Assembly (NCBI GenBank): GCA_037951165.1
Contig: JBBDHG010000041.1
Span: 1,208,501-1,272,500 of the forward strand
From: Lophius americanus
Lineage: Eukaryota > Chordata > Actinopteri > Lophiiformes > Lophiidae
Direction: 5' to 3'
Length of the DNA stretch: 64,000 bases
Part shown: in pieces, positions 47,946 to 59,938 of the stretch
Layout of the letters: every line of letters begins with the position of its first letter
Position numbering within the stretch: the stretch's first letter is position 1
The notes under the pieces: model-generated
Told to the model about the DNA's origin: nothing
Database searches by the model: none
The model's input: only the letters and a program-made list of their open reading frames with translations
Program-made: the position numbers and the translations under genes

Positions 47946-47968
47946 ACTGCATTTCCCATAATCCCCCA
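47946..47968. promoter_or_regulatory. ZNF143/Staf-like motif
   Basis: ACTGCATTTCCCATAATCCC resembles the ACTACAATTCCCA-type motif of ZNF143, which is common in promoters. No gene start was found nearby, so its role is uncertain. Confidence 0.35.
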
Positions 47969-48239
47969 TGCCACAGGTAGAGTGAGACTGGGAGGGACTT
48001 TGTGGTGATGTTGAAGGTGAATTTACTGTGAGAAATCATCGCCTGTGTGTTTTTGACTTTCATCTTCTGTGAATAAAAAAAAAGAAACTGCCACCTTTCA
48101 GAATATGATCCTTTTTTTGAGATAATTCTTTCTGTCTTTTCTTTTTTAATAATATTATTTACCTCTCACATGGACAGACAGCATTCCTCCTCTGGTCTTT
48201 CTGTGTCTTCTTGCTCACCTTGTAGTTTCGTTTCTACGC

Positions 48240-48290
48240 CTCATGGTCACGTGATGCGACAACCGTGCTCTCATTGGCTGGAGGAGGAAG
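48240..48290. promoter_or_regulatory. Promoter-like cluster without a recognised gene
   Basis: GTCACGTGAT contains a TCACGTGA E-box (48,247-48,254), and an inverted CCAAT box (ATTGG, 48,273-48,277) lies 19 bp further. The same pair of motifs is found just before fdx2. No coding exon is recognised on either side. Confidence 0.35.
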
Positions 48291-49293
48291 GTACAGGTGA
48301 TCACTTCGATGCAGCTTATGTTATGACTTAAAATGCTGCAGAATGCGCGTGCGCGTCTTAATCGAGATCGTGATCTTTTTTACGATTAATCGCCCATTTC
48401 AATCTAAATGGGTGGAAAGATGATCGAAAATAATTTTATTAGGGTTTAAGTTTGGACAGCAGCCTAAAGATTTCTCAGCCTGGAGGAATGCAGAAAGTGT
48501 AAAAGCAGAACTTTGTTACATGCTGAGGTGCCCTTGAGCAAGAGTTGTCACCACTCAGTGGTTGAAGGTTTGGATCGGGTCATCTGGACCGTAGCTTCCA
48601 ATGGGACCAATGAGAACATCCGTTAATCTTTGTTACAATATGTGACTTTTGTACTAAACACTTATTAAATAATAAACACATCAAACTTCTTTGATGGATT
48701 TTTCCGGTATTAAATCAAATAGTTAAACATAAACTTGTCGGTTAGTCCATAAAAGCTGCGTGTATCGTTAAGATATTTGTCGTTATGGTGTCGGTACTGG
48801 CTTTGAATGGGTTTTATTGTTTCATTAGGATCCCCATTAGATTTCAGTGACATTATCCTGGGACATATAAATGCAAATCGTGAGATTTTTCATTTTTCTC
48901 ATGACCCAGACCGTATTTGTAAACTGGCAGGTACGGTATAAATGTAAATGCGGGAGGAAGAAGTAATAAATGAGTTATGACTTCCACCCATATACAGAAA
49001 ACAAAAACACAACGGTAAATGGCTTTTATCCAAGACAAACAATCAAATCCAGAGTGAGAGAAGGCCAAACAGGAACCCATCCATTTGGATTTAGCAGTGA
49101 AATGTGAGGGAAAAAGTGGAAAGTGATGCTGTGTTTCCTATTATTGCAGGATGAGGGTTTGAGTTCCAACACACTCCCAACACTTCAGTGGAATTTGGAC
49201 ATCAGCAGTGCTGATGATGAGAAATATGAGAGAGGAAGAAACAATACTCTGTTGTTCCACGCTGTGTCATTGTGACCCGAGGTTACTCCCACC

Positions 49294-49442
49294 ATGCACA
49301 CACACACATACACACACACACACACGCATGCGTGCAGGCACACACACACACACACACACAGTGTATGTCCTCTGCTTAAAAACAATTATACACACTAAGA
49401 CATACACTTATTCACAATCAACAATGTATGACACACTGTCAA

Positions 49443-49516
<74 letters not shown>

Positions 49517-49520
49517 ACAC
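49294..49520. repeat. (CA)n microsatellites
   Basis: CA runs at about 49,294-49,325, 49,339-49,361 and 49,445-49,520. The last is about 75 bp of almost pure CA. Confidence 0.95.
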
Positions 49521-49679
49521 GCTCTTCTATGGAGATATGTGTCGTTTTTCAGGCTCCAATGAGTCGGACTACTTCTAGAAAGAAAATCTAAATTCACTCA
49601 CTCGTTCTTTTTTTCTTTTTTTTACACAAATGTTATACAGATAAATAACCAACTACAGCCAAAATGTATATCCTGAATA

Positions 49680-49681
49680 AA

Positions 49682-49734
<53 letters not shown>

Positions 49735-49750
49735 TAGCAATAATAATAAA
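49680..49750. repeat. (AAT)n microsatellite
   Basis: About 70 bp of AAT triplets with two interruptions. Confidence 0.95.
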
Positions 49751-50216
49751 AAATATAATTAATTATTTTGTCAAATAGGTTTATAATCTTAACTTATAAA
49801 CATAATAGTTATAACTTTTTTCACAACCCATGTCGTTGGACCAACATTATTGTAGCAATTGTGCAAAGAGAATGGGAGGAAATGAATATGTAGAAAAAAC
49901 ATAAATAAACAAAACAGTAAATTAGGTGAAAAAAAAAAAAAAATTCAAATCTGAACTGGAAAAACTTGGAAAAACCAGTAAATGCTCCAAAAACTTTTGT
50001 GACACACCAGAACCATCTCCTCCCTGTCCTCTTCAGCAGAACCGCTCTTAAAAACACAATCCTGCAGGTAAGACATTATTCTCACGGGTCAGGAGGTCGT
50101 ATTTTCCTCAACATCTTTAGTAATATTTCTCCTCTGACCTCAAATATTTCTCCTCTGTCATCCAGCCTTACATGAATTGATTAAGTTAGATCAAAACTAC
50201 TTATTATGGGACATTA

Positions 50217-50930
50217 CTTCATTCCTGCAGTGCTTTAAGACATATTTTACGACCGTAAAAAGAGAATTGGGAGTGATTTTTTTTTTAAATGGCTTCCACT
50301 GGTGACACAATGAAATTGAGTATTTTTAACTTAAATAAATTAAGTTAGACTAAAAACAACTTAATATGGATTACACCTTTACGTTCATCAACACATTTTT
50401 ATTTTTACAGTACTTAATTATAAACCAAAAACGTGACAAAGTGGAAGTCCAGCTTTGGAAAATTCGCTATTTCTTTCAAAACAATATTTTTTCCATGGTT
50501 CCACCGTCGGAAACTTTTCAGTAGAGAACAATAAATAAATATTTGTTAATTATCGGTGTAAAAAAGGGATATAACTTCTATTCCTGCAGTGTTTTAAGAC
50601 ATATTTTACCACTGTAAAAAGAGAATTGTTAGTGTTTTAAAAAAAAAAAAAACTGGTGACACAATTAAATTAAGTATTTACAACCTAATTGAATAGGCGA
50701 GACTCAAAAGTACTTAATTTGATTTGCCGTTGAATTTCTATAACGTCATCAATACTTTTCTTTTTACAGTGCATGATTAAACCTCGAAATCATACAAAAG
50801 TGACGTTTCAGCTTTGAAAACTCTCTCAAAATTAAATCCTTCCATCCAACTTAATTTTTAAACTGAATAAAACTTAATGAAATTGTGTGTTAAAAGTGAC
50901 CAAATTATTATTTTTTATTATTTATTTTTT
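50217..50930. repeat. Tandem duplication, ~359 bp period
   Basis: TTCCTGCAGTGCTTTAAGAC followed by ATATTTTAC at about 50,223 recurs, with one change, at 50,581. The similarity continues through AAAAGAGAATTG, CTGGTGACACAAT, TTTTTACAGT and CAGCTTTG-AAAA. About two copies, diverged by substitutions and small gaps. No coding content. Confidence 0.8.
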
Positions 50931-50999
50931 GACAGTGTATGACGGTACCCAGAGAAAAAATAACGTGCTCTTTATACAGTAGAATAATAATGGAACGTT

Positions 51000-51230
51000 G
51001 ATACGAGCCTTTTGAACACCTGATTTAACACCTGGTGGAAACACGGCCTCTCTGGCTGCTGCTCAGCCGCCGACACAGAATCTACAGTCTGTGTGCAATC
51101 AAGGAAACGATTGACTGACGCCATTACGCCGTGATTAGCCCACCGGGCGCTCGCTCCCCCCCAGCTGACTGGGTCCAAACGGTTACATAAAAGAGAGCGT
51201 TCTCCCCTCTCTCAGTCTGGCCCTCGTCTC
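51000..51230 (+). promoter_or_regulatory. Possible conserved element or promoter
   Basis: A GC-richer patch in AT-rich surroundings. It includes GATTGACTGACGCCATTACG and CCGTGATTAGCCCAC, then a TATA-like ACATAAAAGAG at about 51,184-51,194, followed by a pyrimidine-rich CTCTCTCAGTCTGGCCCTCG. It could be a promoter or an enhancer. No downstream coding exon was found. Confidence 0.3.
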
Positions 51231-51458
51231 TCTTTCCTCAACACACTTCTCTTCTCATCCTTCGACATCCTTCCATCAAGCCTTTCCTTCCGTCTGCGTG
51301 GGGCTTTGATTCCTTTCTCATTAAAGCGTATATGCATGCATATGAGGATGAGGAGGGTTGGTACCCTCACACCTGTGGAAGATCCATTCCATCCTGTTTG
51401 GAACAGGCCTCACTGAACACACTACGAGCCGACCCCTCTTGCCACCCCAGCCCTCCTC

Positions 51459-51480
51459 CTCCTCCTCCTCCTCCTCCTCA
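51459..51480. repeat. (CTC)n microsatellite
   Basis: Seven or more CCT triplets, producing Pro and Ser runs in open frames that do not resemble a known protein. Confidence 0.9.
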
Positions 51481-51755
51481 ACCCCCAAACCTCCACCGCT
51501 CTGCCAAACAAGGAAGTATGCACAGGAAACAGCTGTCCCCCACGTCCGCCCGCTTACCCCTAGCCAGGTGCATCCTGGGAACGGAGCAATGTGTGACTGT
51601 CCACATGTGTCTGACACATATAAGTGGTGTCATTACAGTAATCCAGACCGTGAACTTTATGCAGCGACAAGATAAAAAGTTATGAGAGTGAACTAAATAT
51701 TCTTTCTTTCACCTGCTTGGGATGGAGTGGAAGCACCTGAAGCACCTGACTCACA

Positions 51756-51757
<2 letters not shown>

Positions 51758-51794
<37 letters not shown>
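51758..51794. repeat. Poly-G tract (37 G)
   Basis: 37 consecutive G. It could form stacked G-quadruplexes. The exact length is doubtful in any assembly. Confidence 0.9.
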
Positions 51795-51795
<1 letters not shown>

Positions 51796-51849
51796 TTGAA
51801 GCGTCTGTGCCTCCGGAGGAGCTGCGTGAAATCTTAAAAAGTGAGTGAA

Positions 51850-52020
51850 CAGTTCATATTTTACTCACTAGGGGGAGCATTTTTATGAAAAGCCCTGTTT
51901 TTCTGACAAAACTTCACATAATAATTTTAGGAGTTCAATCAGGGGAATTGCTTGTACAACGCAGGGGATTGGGGGCTCTTTGGGAACCCTTGCTGTCTGG
52001 GGTGACAGCGAAGGCCTAGT
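51850..52020. repeat. Dispersed teleost repeat fragment
   Basis: AGTTCATATTTTACTCACTA, then TTTTTATGAAAA, matches a block at 62.12 kb. GAGTTCAATCAGGGGAATTG, then CTTGTACAACGCAGGGGATT, matches a block at 13.58-13.62 kb. Confidence 0.6.
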
Positions 52021-53090
52021 TGATGGACAGCACCCCAAACAACGATTTCTCTCTCTTTTATTGCTATTTATTTGATCTGCATTGTTCTAAGATGGTTGAG
52101 GAGAAACATATTTTATGTGTTTTTTATGTATGGAGGTACAAGGTGACAAATAAAGGAAATCTGAATCCCTGCCCCTCAAAATCTTCCCCCGTCCATCTTT
52201 CTGTAGGTCCAACATGCTCCTTCAAATAAGGAAGAGACATCAGTTGGTTGAACACGAGAAACTTGAGTTTATTAGACTCTCTCTCTCTGGCACCATTCCC
52301 TAAACCTGATGTGACCAAACTCCCACCATCATTCTATTTTTCATTATAAACATAAAGTATGAATAGATGTTCACATTAATACTCAAAGTCCACCAAATCA
52401 GGTTGTCACTAAAATTTAATAACAACTGTGTCCATGTGATGACAAATCCAACACACTGATGAAATTTAAAACAAAAACCTCAGGCAGAGACTAAGTAAAA
52501 AAAAAGAAAAGTGAAACCAAGGCGAAAACTTAAACCGAATACGATGAACATGAGGACCACGAAGAAGAATAAGAAGAATGAGGACTGAGAACACGAGAGC
52601 CATCAAACAGAATCAATAACCAATCAACAAAGAGAACAAAGACACACGGACTTAACACCAGGAGTAACAGGACAACTGGGGAACAGGTGAGGACATGTAA
52701 ACAATCGATGAGGAGAGAAAACAGAACAAAGACAGGAAGCGTAAAATTAAACTTAACACAGGAAAGGAAACTTTCTAGATAAAACAGAAAGCTAAAAATC
52801 TAAAAACCAAAATCCTCATTCTGACCTTATTATTTCCAATTGATCATTTAAAAAGAACCAATTTCTTTATGATGAGATTGCATTGCACGTTTACTTTATA
52901 ATGTTTCACTACCAGACAAAAGGCTAGAAAAAGTGAATTTCTATTATTAATAGCTTACACATAATTGAAATCAGTGTTTTGTGTGTAAATTCTATCAAAT
53001 CGTAAAAAATCCAACATGCAACTTTGGACACCGTTAGTTTAATCAGTAAAAGGCTGGGAGTGACAAAAGTCCATCATTTTACATGAATAT
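52021..53090. other. Intergenic stretch, no gene recognised
   Basis: No coding exon, RNA gene or known element is recognised on either strand. Confidence 0.5.
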
Positions 53091-53094
53091 CAAA

Positions 53095-53375
53095 ATGAGC
53101 TGGAGCTCTTTGTTTTGTTGTGGTTGGACGACTGGTCTCCGGGGCAACCAGGAAAGATAAACAGAGTGGACATATGTGGCAACACAGGAGGGGAGAGAGA
53201 GTCTGTCCCGGCCAACGCTCGTATTATTGTTTGTCACTTTCTCCATAGAATGCACTGCGAATATTATCTCAAACAATTAGGTCTCAGCGATCCTATCGCT
53301 CCACAAACAATGCTGTTTACATTGTGGGGAGGAAATGCGATCATGGAACCCACTGTTGGAGTGTGTCTATTTTCT
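53095..53375. promoter_or_regulatory. Candidate enhancer with clustered SOX/FOX-type motifs
   Basis: Balanced base composition in AT-rich surroundings. Motifs include ATTATTGTTTGTC, TCAAACAATTAGG and CACAAACAATGCTGTTTACA followed by TTGTGG, in which ACAAT (53,307-53,311) and ATTGT (53,321-53,325) face each other as in paired SOX sites. Assignment is by motif only. Confidence 0.35.
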
Positions 53376-54640
53376 TAGACATGTGCATGTGTGTGTGTGT
53401 GTGTGTATTTCTTCGTGTTCATACGGCTATCAAACTCATAATCTTCTTTGTCGGAGAAAAATATTAGCGTGTTTTAATATTGAAAAATGTAAGAATAGCA
53501 TTTTCTTATTTCATTTTCCCTGTCTTCTGAAATTCAATGTGACAGTTTCAGTGACTTCAAGATAAAGTTATAATTAATGGCTAAAAATGTTTTGTGTCTA
53601 CTGATTTTGGGAGGTTTTTTTTTTAAAGTTGAATATGTTTCACCTCTCATCCAAGAAGCTTCTTAAAGTCAGACCGACAGGTGCAGATTCCACGTCCACT
53701 GAGGTGTTTGATATAAAGTGGTTGGATCACGAGTCTACAGTTGACCACACATCATTAATGTCGGTCTCTAGGAGACGTCTGGGACAAAGTTGTCTTGATT
53801 AACCACAGGTGTTAAAACACTCCTGCGTAGGAGAAGATAAAAGTAGATTGAAAAGAAAAGACGTCCGTCTTGTTCTCCGATCTGTATAAATATGACGTAA
53901 GCGCGGACCGACCGCTCCCCCTAGAGGCCGCTCCGTGTAATTTTCTACATTTCTGTAAAAAAGATAAAAATCTTGCGGATGACGTGACAAAAGTACTAAA
54001 CAAAATGACGTACAGTTGGTTTATATTTATATAGCTCGTGTGGAATACTACAAAATGATTTATTAAAAAATAAACGTTAGTTGGAGGAAGGAAAAAAAAA
54101 AGTTGCGTCGCGTAAATATGACGTCATCATTTAATCATTTGCATAGAAAAATACATTTTCGTATATTCAGGACTAGTTTAACCACTACGTGACTTTATAC
54201 ACTGAAAAAGAAAATACCGCAAACATAAATAAACATAGAGCTTTTGTGCGATACTTAAATATGTCTTAATATCCATCTAAAACTTACAAACGTAAGTCTT
54301 TCTTATCCACTGCAGGGTCATCATGTGAGTCGTTAGCAAACTGTGATTCCATGTGTGAAAGCTGGTGAAAGTGGGGAGAAGTGCTAAAATTATCACATTC
54401 TGACTTTAAATGCATTGTGAATTTTAATGTAATTCTATTATGCACTGTTGAAGCGTTTATACTGCTGATTCTCTCCTGTTACACTTTGTTCTTTTATTGT
54501 TTTCTTTGTTCTTTTATTTATTTTCTATGTTGAGTACTTTGAATTACCTCAGTGTATGAAATGTGTTTTATAAATTAATTAATAAATTAATAATAAATAA
54601 AAGTTATAGGCAGTAATAAGAAAAGATAAGATGTCTCTCT
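53376..54640. other. Intergenic stretch, no gene recognised
   Basis: Nothing coding is recognised. A TATTTATATAGC stretch and scattered AT-rich tracts are present. Confidence 0.5.
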
Positions 54641-54651
54641 CTCTGTGTCAC

Positions 54652-54674
54652 TAACACACTCACACACACACACA

Positions 54675-54707
<33 letters not shown>
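54652..54707. repeat. (CA)n microsatellite
   Basis: About 55 bp of CA with two CT interruptions. Confidence 0.95.
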
Positions 54708-54710
<3 letters not shown>

Positions 54711-54940
54711 CTCAAACTGCCATCCACCCTTGATTTCTTCCTCACTCAAGGGAAGAGCGGAAGCCGTCTTTTATTATATGTTTCTATTAGTATTCACTGT
54801 ATACAGCGTGGGTGTTCACATCAGACCCGAGTCCCGGTGCTGCAGCCAAAAGCAGTTTCTTCTTCAACTAAAGCTGCATTTCTGGATCATCTGGAGTCTG
54901 GGTCCAGTTTAAAGCTTTACTGTGCATTTAATTAATGTCT

Positions 54941-56293
54941 TTGTTGTTTGCAACCATCTATACCCTATTTATGTGGTATCCGTTTATTAACGCAAACTCC
55001 ACTTTATTTTAGACTTTTCTTATTTTTTTCTTCAACAATCCGTAATGCGGATTATTTTTTTTTACAAATTTAGAAAAATAATTAACTAACATTTAGTTAT
55101 ATTCATCATTCATTCCTAATTATTTATCTGAATTTTATCTACAGATAAAAACAAAATCCTTGTATTCAATTTTTAAAACAGGATTTAAAACAGTAAAAGT
55201 GCAAGAAATTAAGGGATTACACAATGTTGTTACGTATAATTTGTTTTATTCCCAAATTTCTCCCTTTTTCCTTGGGAATAAAATGGAATTAATAATTATA
55301 TATATAAAAGGATAAGAAATCAAATGAGTTTGTAAAACATATTCACCCTGATTTATAGGATTTCAGAAGTTATAGAGCCACAAATAATAACTACAGATAA
55401 ATAAATAATCGTAATGATTATTTTCTTAACACACAAAATGAAGCTCAACACTTTGCTGATAACTCCCCAATATGAGAAAGCACTGCTTTTAACAGGTGCA
55501 TATAAAGAACTGGAAAAGCAAATCCCCTTAAGGATTGCCCAATGTCCCTAGTGCTGCTTATTTTACATCACAGGCAAATTCTTGTGGCCTCTGTCGGCCC
55601 AGTGGAGCCACGACGTCGTTATTCTGACCTACAGAGAGCGTTCAAGTGGAAACGCAGCTGCCTGACGCAGAACAGTGTGACACACCAGTGGATGACATCA
55701 CTGCGCTGCGACTGGAACTAGAGCATTTTTTTTCGTCAGCATATTCCAAAGCTAGCGTAGTTATTCTTGATGTTGATGAAGGTGATGATGGTGATTAAAC
55801 CAATAAAAAAAAAAATTGCGGAGGACAGTGAGGATGATGTTGATGGTGATGACAGATTTGTTGTGCAGTTGCTGGGCAAATTACTTTCTTTCCCAGGACC
55901 TTGAAGGTCAGGCCACTGTAAAAAAAAAAAGCCTTTATAATGTTTGTGTTTCAGTCTGTCTGAGAAGGAAATGACTGAGAGAATGTAAAAGAGGTGGTGA
56001 CCCTGAGGTGGAGCGCAACAGAGACAGACAGAGAGACACTTTGGGAAGGAGGGAACAGGAATAGGTGACAGAATGGGGATAAGATATATTCAGGAAGGAA
56101 GGTCAGGAGCTCTTGAGAGGATGGTTGCCACGGCGATGACTCGTGTGCGGGTCACCAGTAACACAGGTGTGCTGTGATGTCATAAATCCTGAAAACTGTC
56201 AGGAATCCAATAAATACAGATGTTTTTTGTATATACGTTACTGTTACATTCTATACACATCCAGTATAGATGCACACACCACATACTGTGTAT

Positions 56294-56297
<4 letters not shown>
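54941..56297. other. Intergenic stretch
   Basis: AT-rich, with a more GC-balanced patch at 55.56-55.74 kb (TGGAGCCACGACGTCGTTAT) that could be a conserved element. No gene recognised. Confidence 0.45.

Positions 56298-56372
<75 letters not shown>
56298..56372. repeat. (GA)n microsatellite
   Basis: About 75 bp of pure GA. Confidence 0.97.
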
Positions 56373-56375
<3 letters not shown>

Positions 56376-56474
56376 TGACTTTATTTAGCCAGCAGTGAAC
56401 ACAAACATTGCCTTGAAAGCCGATGCAGTCATAGGAATAAACACGGTGGAACATGAATATCAGCAAACACGAGG

Positions 56475-56530
56475 CGGGGGGGGGGGGGGGGGGGTGGGGG
56501 GGGGGGGGGGTGGGGGGGGGGGTAGGGGGG
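56475..56530. repeat. G-rich tract
   Basis: About 55 bp of almost only G, with three T and one A. Potential G-quadruplex; the length is probably uncertain. Confidence 0.9.
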
Positions 56531-56699
56531 GTCACACTCAGACTTTCACATGACTGTGACTGTCATCAAGATAAAAGTTCAGAACCAGAGAAATGTGTCA
56601 TCCCACAGAGCAGAGGACATTCATGAAAGTCCACCACCACCACCTGGACACATCGCCGTTGCCAACAAATAAAAACAAAACAACAATCCAAACTCACCT

Positions 56700-56800
56700 A
56701 CAGGCAAATACGGAGTTGCCAAATAACCATAAGCTGTTTTCAGGGTGTTGGAGGAAGTCCACCCAAACACAGGGAGAACATGCAGACTCCTCAGAGAGAC
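56700..56800. repeat. Fragment of teleost interspersed repeat
   Basis: GTTGGAGGAAGTCCACCCAA, then ACACAGGGAGAACATGCAGA, matches the middle of the repeat at 4895-5100. Confidence 0.5.
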
Positions 56801-57214
56801 CCCTGCTCTAGAGGTGTGCATCAGGTGGGTGGGGCGTCTGGAGGGATGGTCGATTTTGGCGTGATCCATTAGTTGACTGATGGATTTAAAAGCCAGGATA
56901 AGAAAATCAATTTTATAGAAAGAAAAACTAGACCATATTCTGATTCTCTCTCTTTCCTTCACCTCCCTCGTTTCTAATCAACTAGAAACATTCATGCTTC
57001 ATAGAAATCATACGCGAGCGTTTGCTCGTAATCAAGACGTGAAAATTACCAGTAATTTCAGGAATTTTAAGAATTCCCTGGTCCGTGTGTCTATTAATAA
57101 GCTGTCCACCTTTGTTTCTTTATTTTATTGTGATATAAGGGCCGCTGCACATATTTTCTTGGTAACAGTCCATATCTTTCAAAGCCTGGGACTGACCAGT
57201 GCGATGTGATGTAT

Positions 57215-57290
57215 GTGTGTGTGTGTGGGTGTGTGTGTGTGTGCATAAACATAGGCGTGAACATGCTTGTTTGTGTGTGTGTGTGATGGT
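57215..57290. repeat. (GT)n microsatellites
   Basis: Two GT runs separated by CATAAACATAGGCGTGAACA, directly upstream of the lyl1 promoter-like region. Confidence 0.9.
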
Positions 57291-57329
57291 ATTGGTGGTT
57301 GAGGTGGAGGTGGAGGAGGGGAGCAGGGG

Positions 57330-57390
57330 TGGCGGAGGTTCCTTATCTGCAGGCCACAGGCGGCGTTTGAGGCTCTTATCAGCAGCCACC
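57330..57390 (+). promoter_or_regulatory. lyl1 promoter region with two GATA motifs
   Basis: CCTTATCTGC (AGATAAGG on the minus strand, 57,342-57,348) and CTCTTATCAG (CTGATAAG on the minus strand, 57,375-57,382) lie about 33 bp apart in a GC-rich block upstream of lyl1. In mammals LYL1 is controlled by GATA and ETS factors in blood progenitors, so paired GATA sites here fit. Function is inferred. Confidence 0.5.
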
Positions 57391-57453
57391 ATATTGTACG
57401 AGCACATCCTCTTGTCCAGCAGGGAACGGAACCCCCCCACCCCCACCCCCCCT

Positions 57454-57459
<6 letters not shown>

Positions 57460-57485
<26 letters not shown>
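57460..57485. repeat. (TC)n microsatellite
   Basis: About 26 bp of CT dinucleotides in the likely lyl1 5' region, preceded by a C-rich tract (57,431-57,450). Confidence 0.9.
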
Positions 57486-57488
<3 letters not shown>

Positions 57489-57499
57489 GTCTTCTCTCC

Positions 57500-57944
57500 C
57501 ACCTCAGCGAGGCGAGGGAAGGGATAGAGAGAGTGACATACGGACACCATCCCTCTCCGCGTTCTGAGTCTGCGTTCGTTTGTTTAAAGGAGCAACTTTA
57601 AAAAAAAAAAACTGAAGAAATGTGTCGGTTTTTCTTTTGATCTCATTCTGACTTCATGTCTTTTTGAATATTTGGAACTTTTTTTTTTTTCTTGGTTTTG
57701 TCTTGTATTATGTTTAAAGTTCACACAGGTGAAGGGGTGTGTTTGGAAGGGAGACCGTTTGGGTCCAACTGGGATTTTAGAGCAGTGGAGTGTGAGTGAC
57801 CTGAGGAGGAGGAAGAAGAGGAGGAGGAGGAGGAGGAGGACGTTAAACACTGAGGAAATGCATCATGTGCGTTAACAGATCACTTGAACTTGACAGATTC
57901 TGCATGGCAGACAGACGAGCCACTCCTGGAGTCACCATGTATCT
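57500..57944 (+). other. lyl1: Possible lyl1 5' untranslated exon
   Basis: GC-rich start, a GAGGAG triplet run at about 57,805-57,840, and a good splice donor (CT|GTGAGT) after 57,944. A short ATG frame opens at 57,904 (MADRRATPGVTMY...). If the exon joins the coding exon at 59,924, this frame stops six bases before the lyl1 start codon. The 5' limit is not known. Confidence 0.4.
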
Positions 57945-59923
57945 GTGAGTACTTCATTTAATGTTCAGCAGTTTGCAGCTTTTTAAAAAAAAACATCACG
58001 ATAAGAATTAAAAACAAACGTTTTTAAATCTGATTGGCGTTTCCATCACGTTTGTCGAATGCGGCGTGTTTCTAGTGGAAGCTTATAGTTCCAGATGCAA
58101 CAGGCGTTCGGTTAATTTGTAGTAATTGGATACAAAAAATAACATTTTTAAATTAATTCGTGTGATTTAATGTAGTCAATTTATATTTACTGTGACAGTC
58201 GGATGTACAATATATTAAGTATTTGTATTAAACAGTAATATAAGGTCATTATATGTGAATGAATTTAAATGACAAGAATATTGGATAAATGGATTATCCA
58301 TTACAATCGAATGAAAAATGTAATAAAAAGCATCTTAATGAAATACTGAAAAGAGAAATATTTTTTCTATAATCTATTTTTGAACTATTTAATTATTAGA
58401 AAACATGTTGTGTTAATTCTAACAGGGTAATTTGTAGTAGAATAAAAAATATGGCGAGTCAAACTGTTGACCACAATATTAATAAACATTAAACATTTTT
58501 GCAAAAAATCCTTCTTTTACGTTACATTAAATGAAATCGCTTTACAATAGGACTAATAATATAGAGGATTTATAAATGGTTTATAATTAGGTTATAAATG
58601 AGGCCGTAAACAGTTGATAAGTCATTAGTTAATGTTTATTAACAGCCTATAACATCATTTTAAAATGATCAACGTGAGTCACTATTTGGCAATATAAAGT
58701 CAGCAGTACAAACAAGTGGGCTCGCTATTTGGCAAGATTCGGTGTCTGATACCCTTTAATATGAGCTTTAGCGGCTTATTAATGATTTGTAAAGTGTTCA
58801 CGACATAATTGGTGAACTACGTACGAGCTCTTTTATGAGTCCTTAATAATGAATAATTACTGCTGATGATGATGAAAAACCCGCCAGCGTCGTCCACACG
58901 ACATTGTGAAAGAGGAAACCGTCCAGAAAGAAGTTCTGACCACCAGAAATGACAAAACAGGAACAATTGTGATTGCAAAACCTGCAAATTCATACGAGCG
59001 ACAGGTTTCTGCAGAGCAGAGTAAAAAACAAACGTCTGAACTGTCATTGAAGAAAAGACAGTATGCGGGTGATTTCAGCAGAACACACATCCCATCAGGG
59101 TTTAGGTGAATATGGACATTTTTCCATTCATTAAATTCAACATTTTTAACAACAGACCAGCCTCCACCGAGGAGAACAACACCAACAACTTCTCATCAGA
59201 GTTTGGTTCCGGTTCTCCTGGCTTTTATCCTCAAAATCCTGACTTCTGAGCTCATTTTCATAAATACAGTATTTACACCACCAGAATCCTGTGTGCTTCA
59301 TCTCATTCTTTTATTTATTCAACAGATTCCTGGATTTCAGCGTCGCCTTCAGTCGTCTGAATGTTCTGAATGCTTGCGAGGATTTCAGCTCTGAGTTCAC
59401 GTGGGCAGACGAGGGGATGAAACGGACCCACTGATGGCTGCCACAGCCGATCCGTTCTGTTATGAGTCTGTCGCTAAGGATGTGCAACGAGAAAAATAAA
59501 ACGACATCACCCACTCCAGCTCCACGCAGCAGCCGGAGACGATACCACAGAGCCGGTCACACATTAACGGACTGAACTAGGAGAATAGTGCTTTACTGGT
59601 ACTTCCTCTAATATATATCAGTAATTCCTGCGGCAGAGTTTTAGTCAAATACCGACTGACAGCAGGTGGCCGAAGGAAACGTCGACATTTTTGTGCGCTA
59701 GAGCGGGAAATTATTGCATAGTCGGCAGGAAAGTGGAGCAAAAATAAAGGAAAAAAGGGGATTGTACGTCGTTTATGTGGGAAAAGACTTGAGGAGATGA
59801 CAGAAGGGTTCTGCAGGACCATCAGCAGTTGGTATATATGGACATAATAAAAAAAAAACGGAACCAGTCCCTGACACACAACAACGCTGGTCAGCTGAGA
59901 GGAACAGAAGCTGGTACTGACAG
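57945..59923 (+). other. Probable lyl1 intron 1 and upstream sequence
   Basis: AT-rich, with no recognised exon. Open frames near 58,906-59,109 and 59,203-59,394 have no known domain. Confidence 0.4.
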
Positions 59924-59938
59924 GGAGACTTGACCACC

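Noticed and set aside
59930..59938. Upstream extension of lyl1
   Set aside because: The extension begins with TTG; ATG 59,939 has a good Kozak context.
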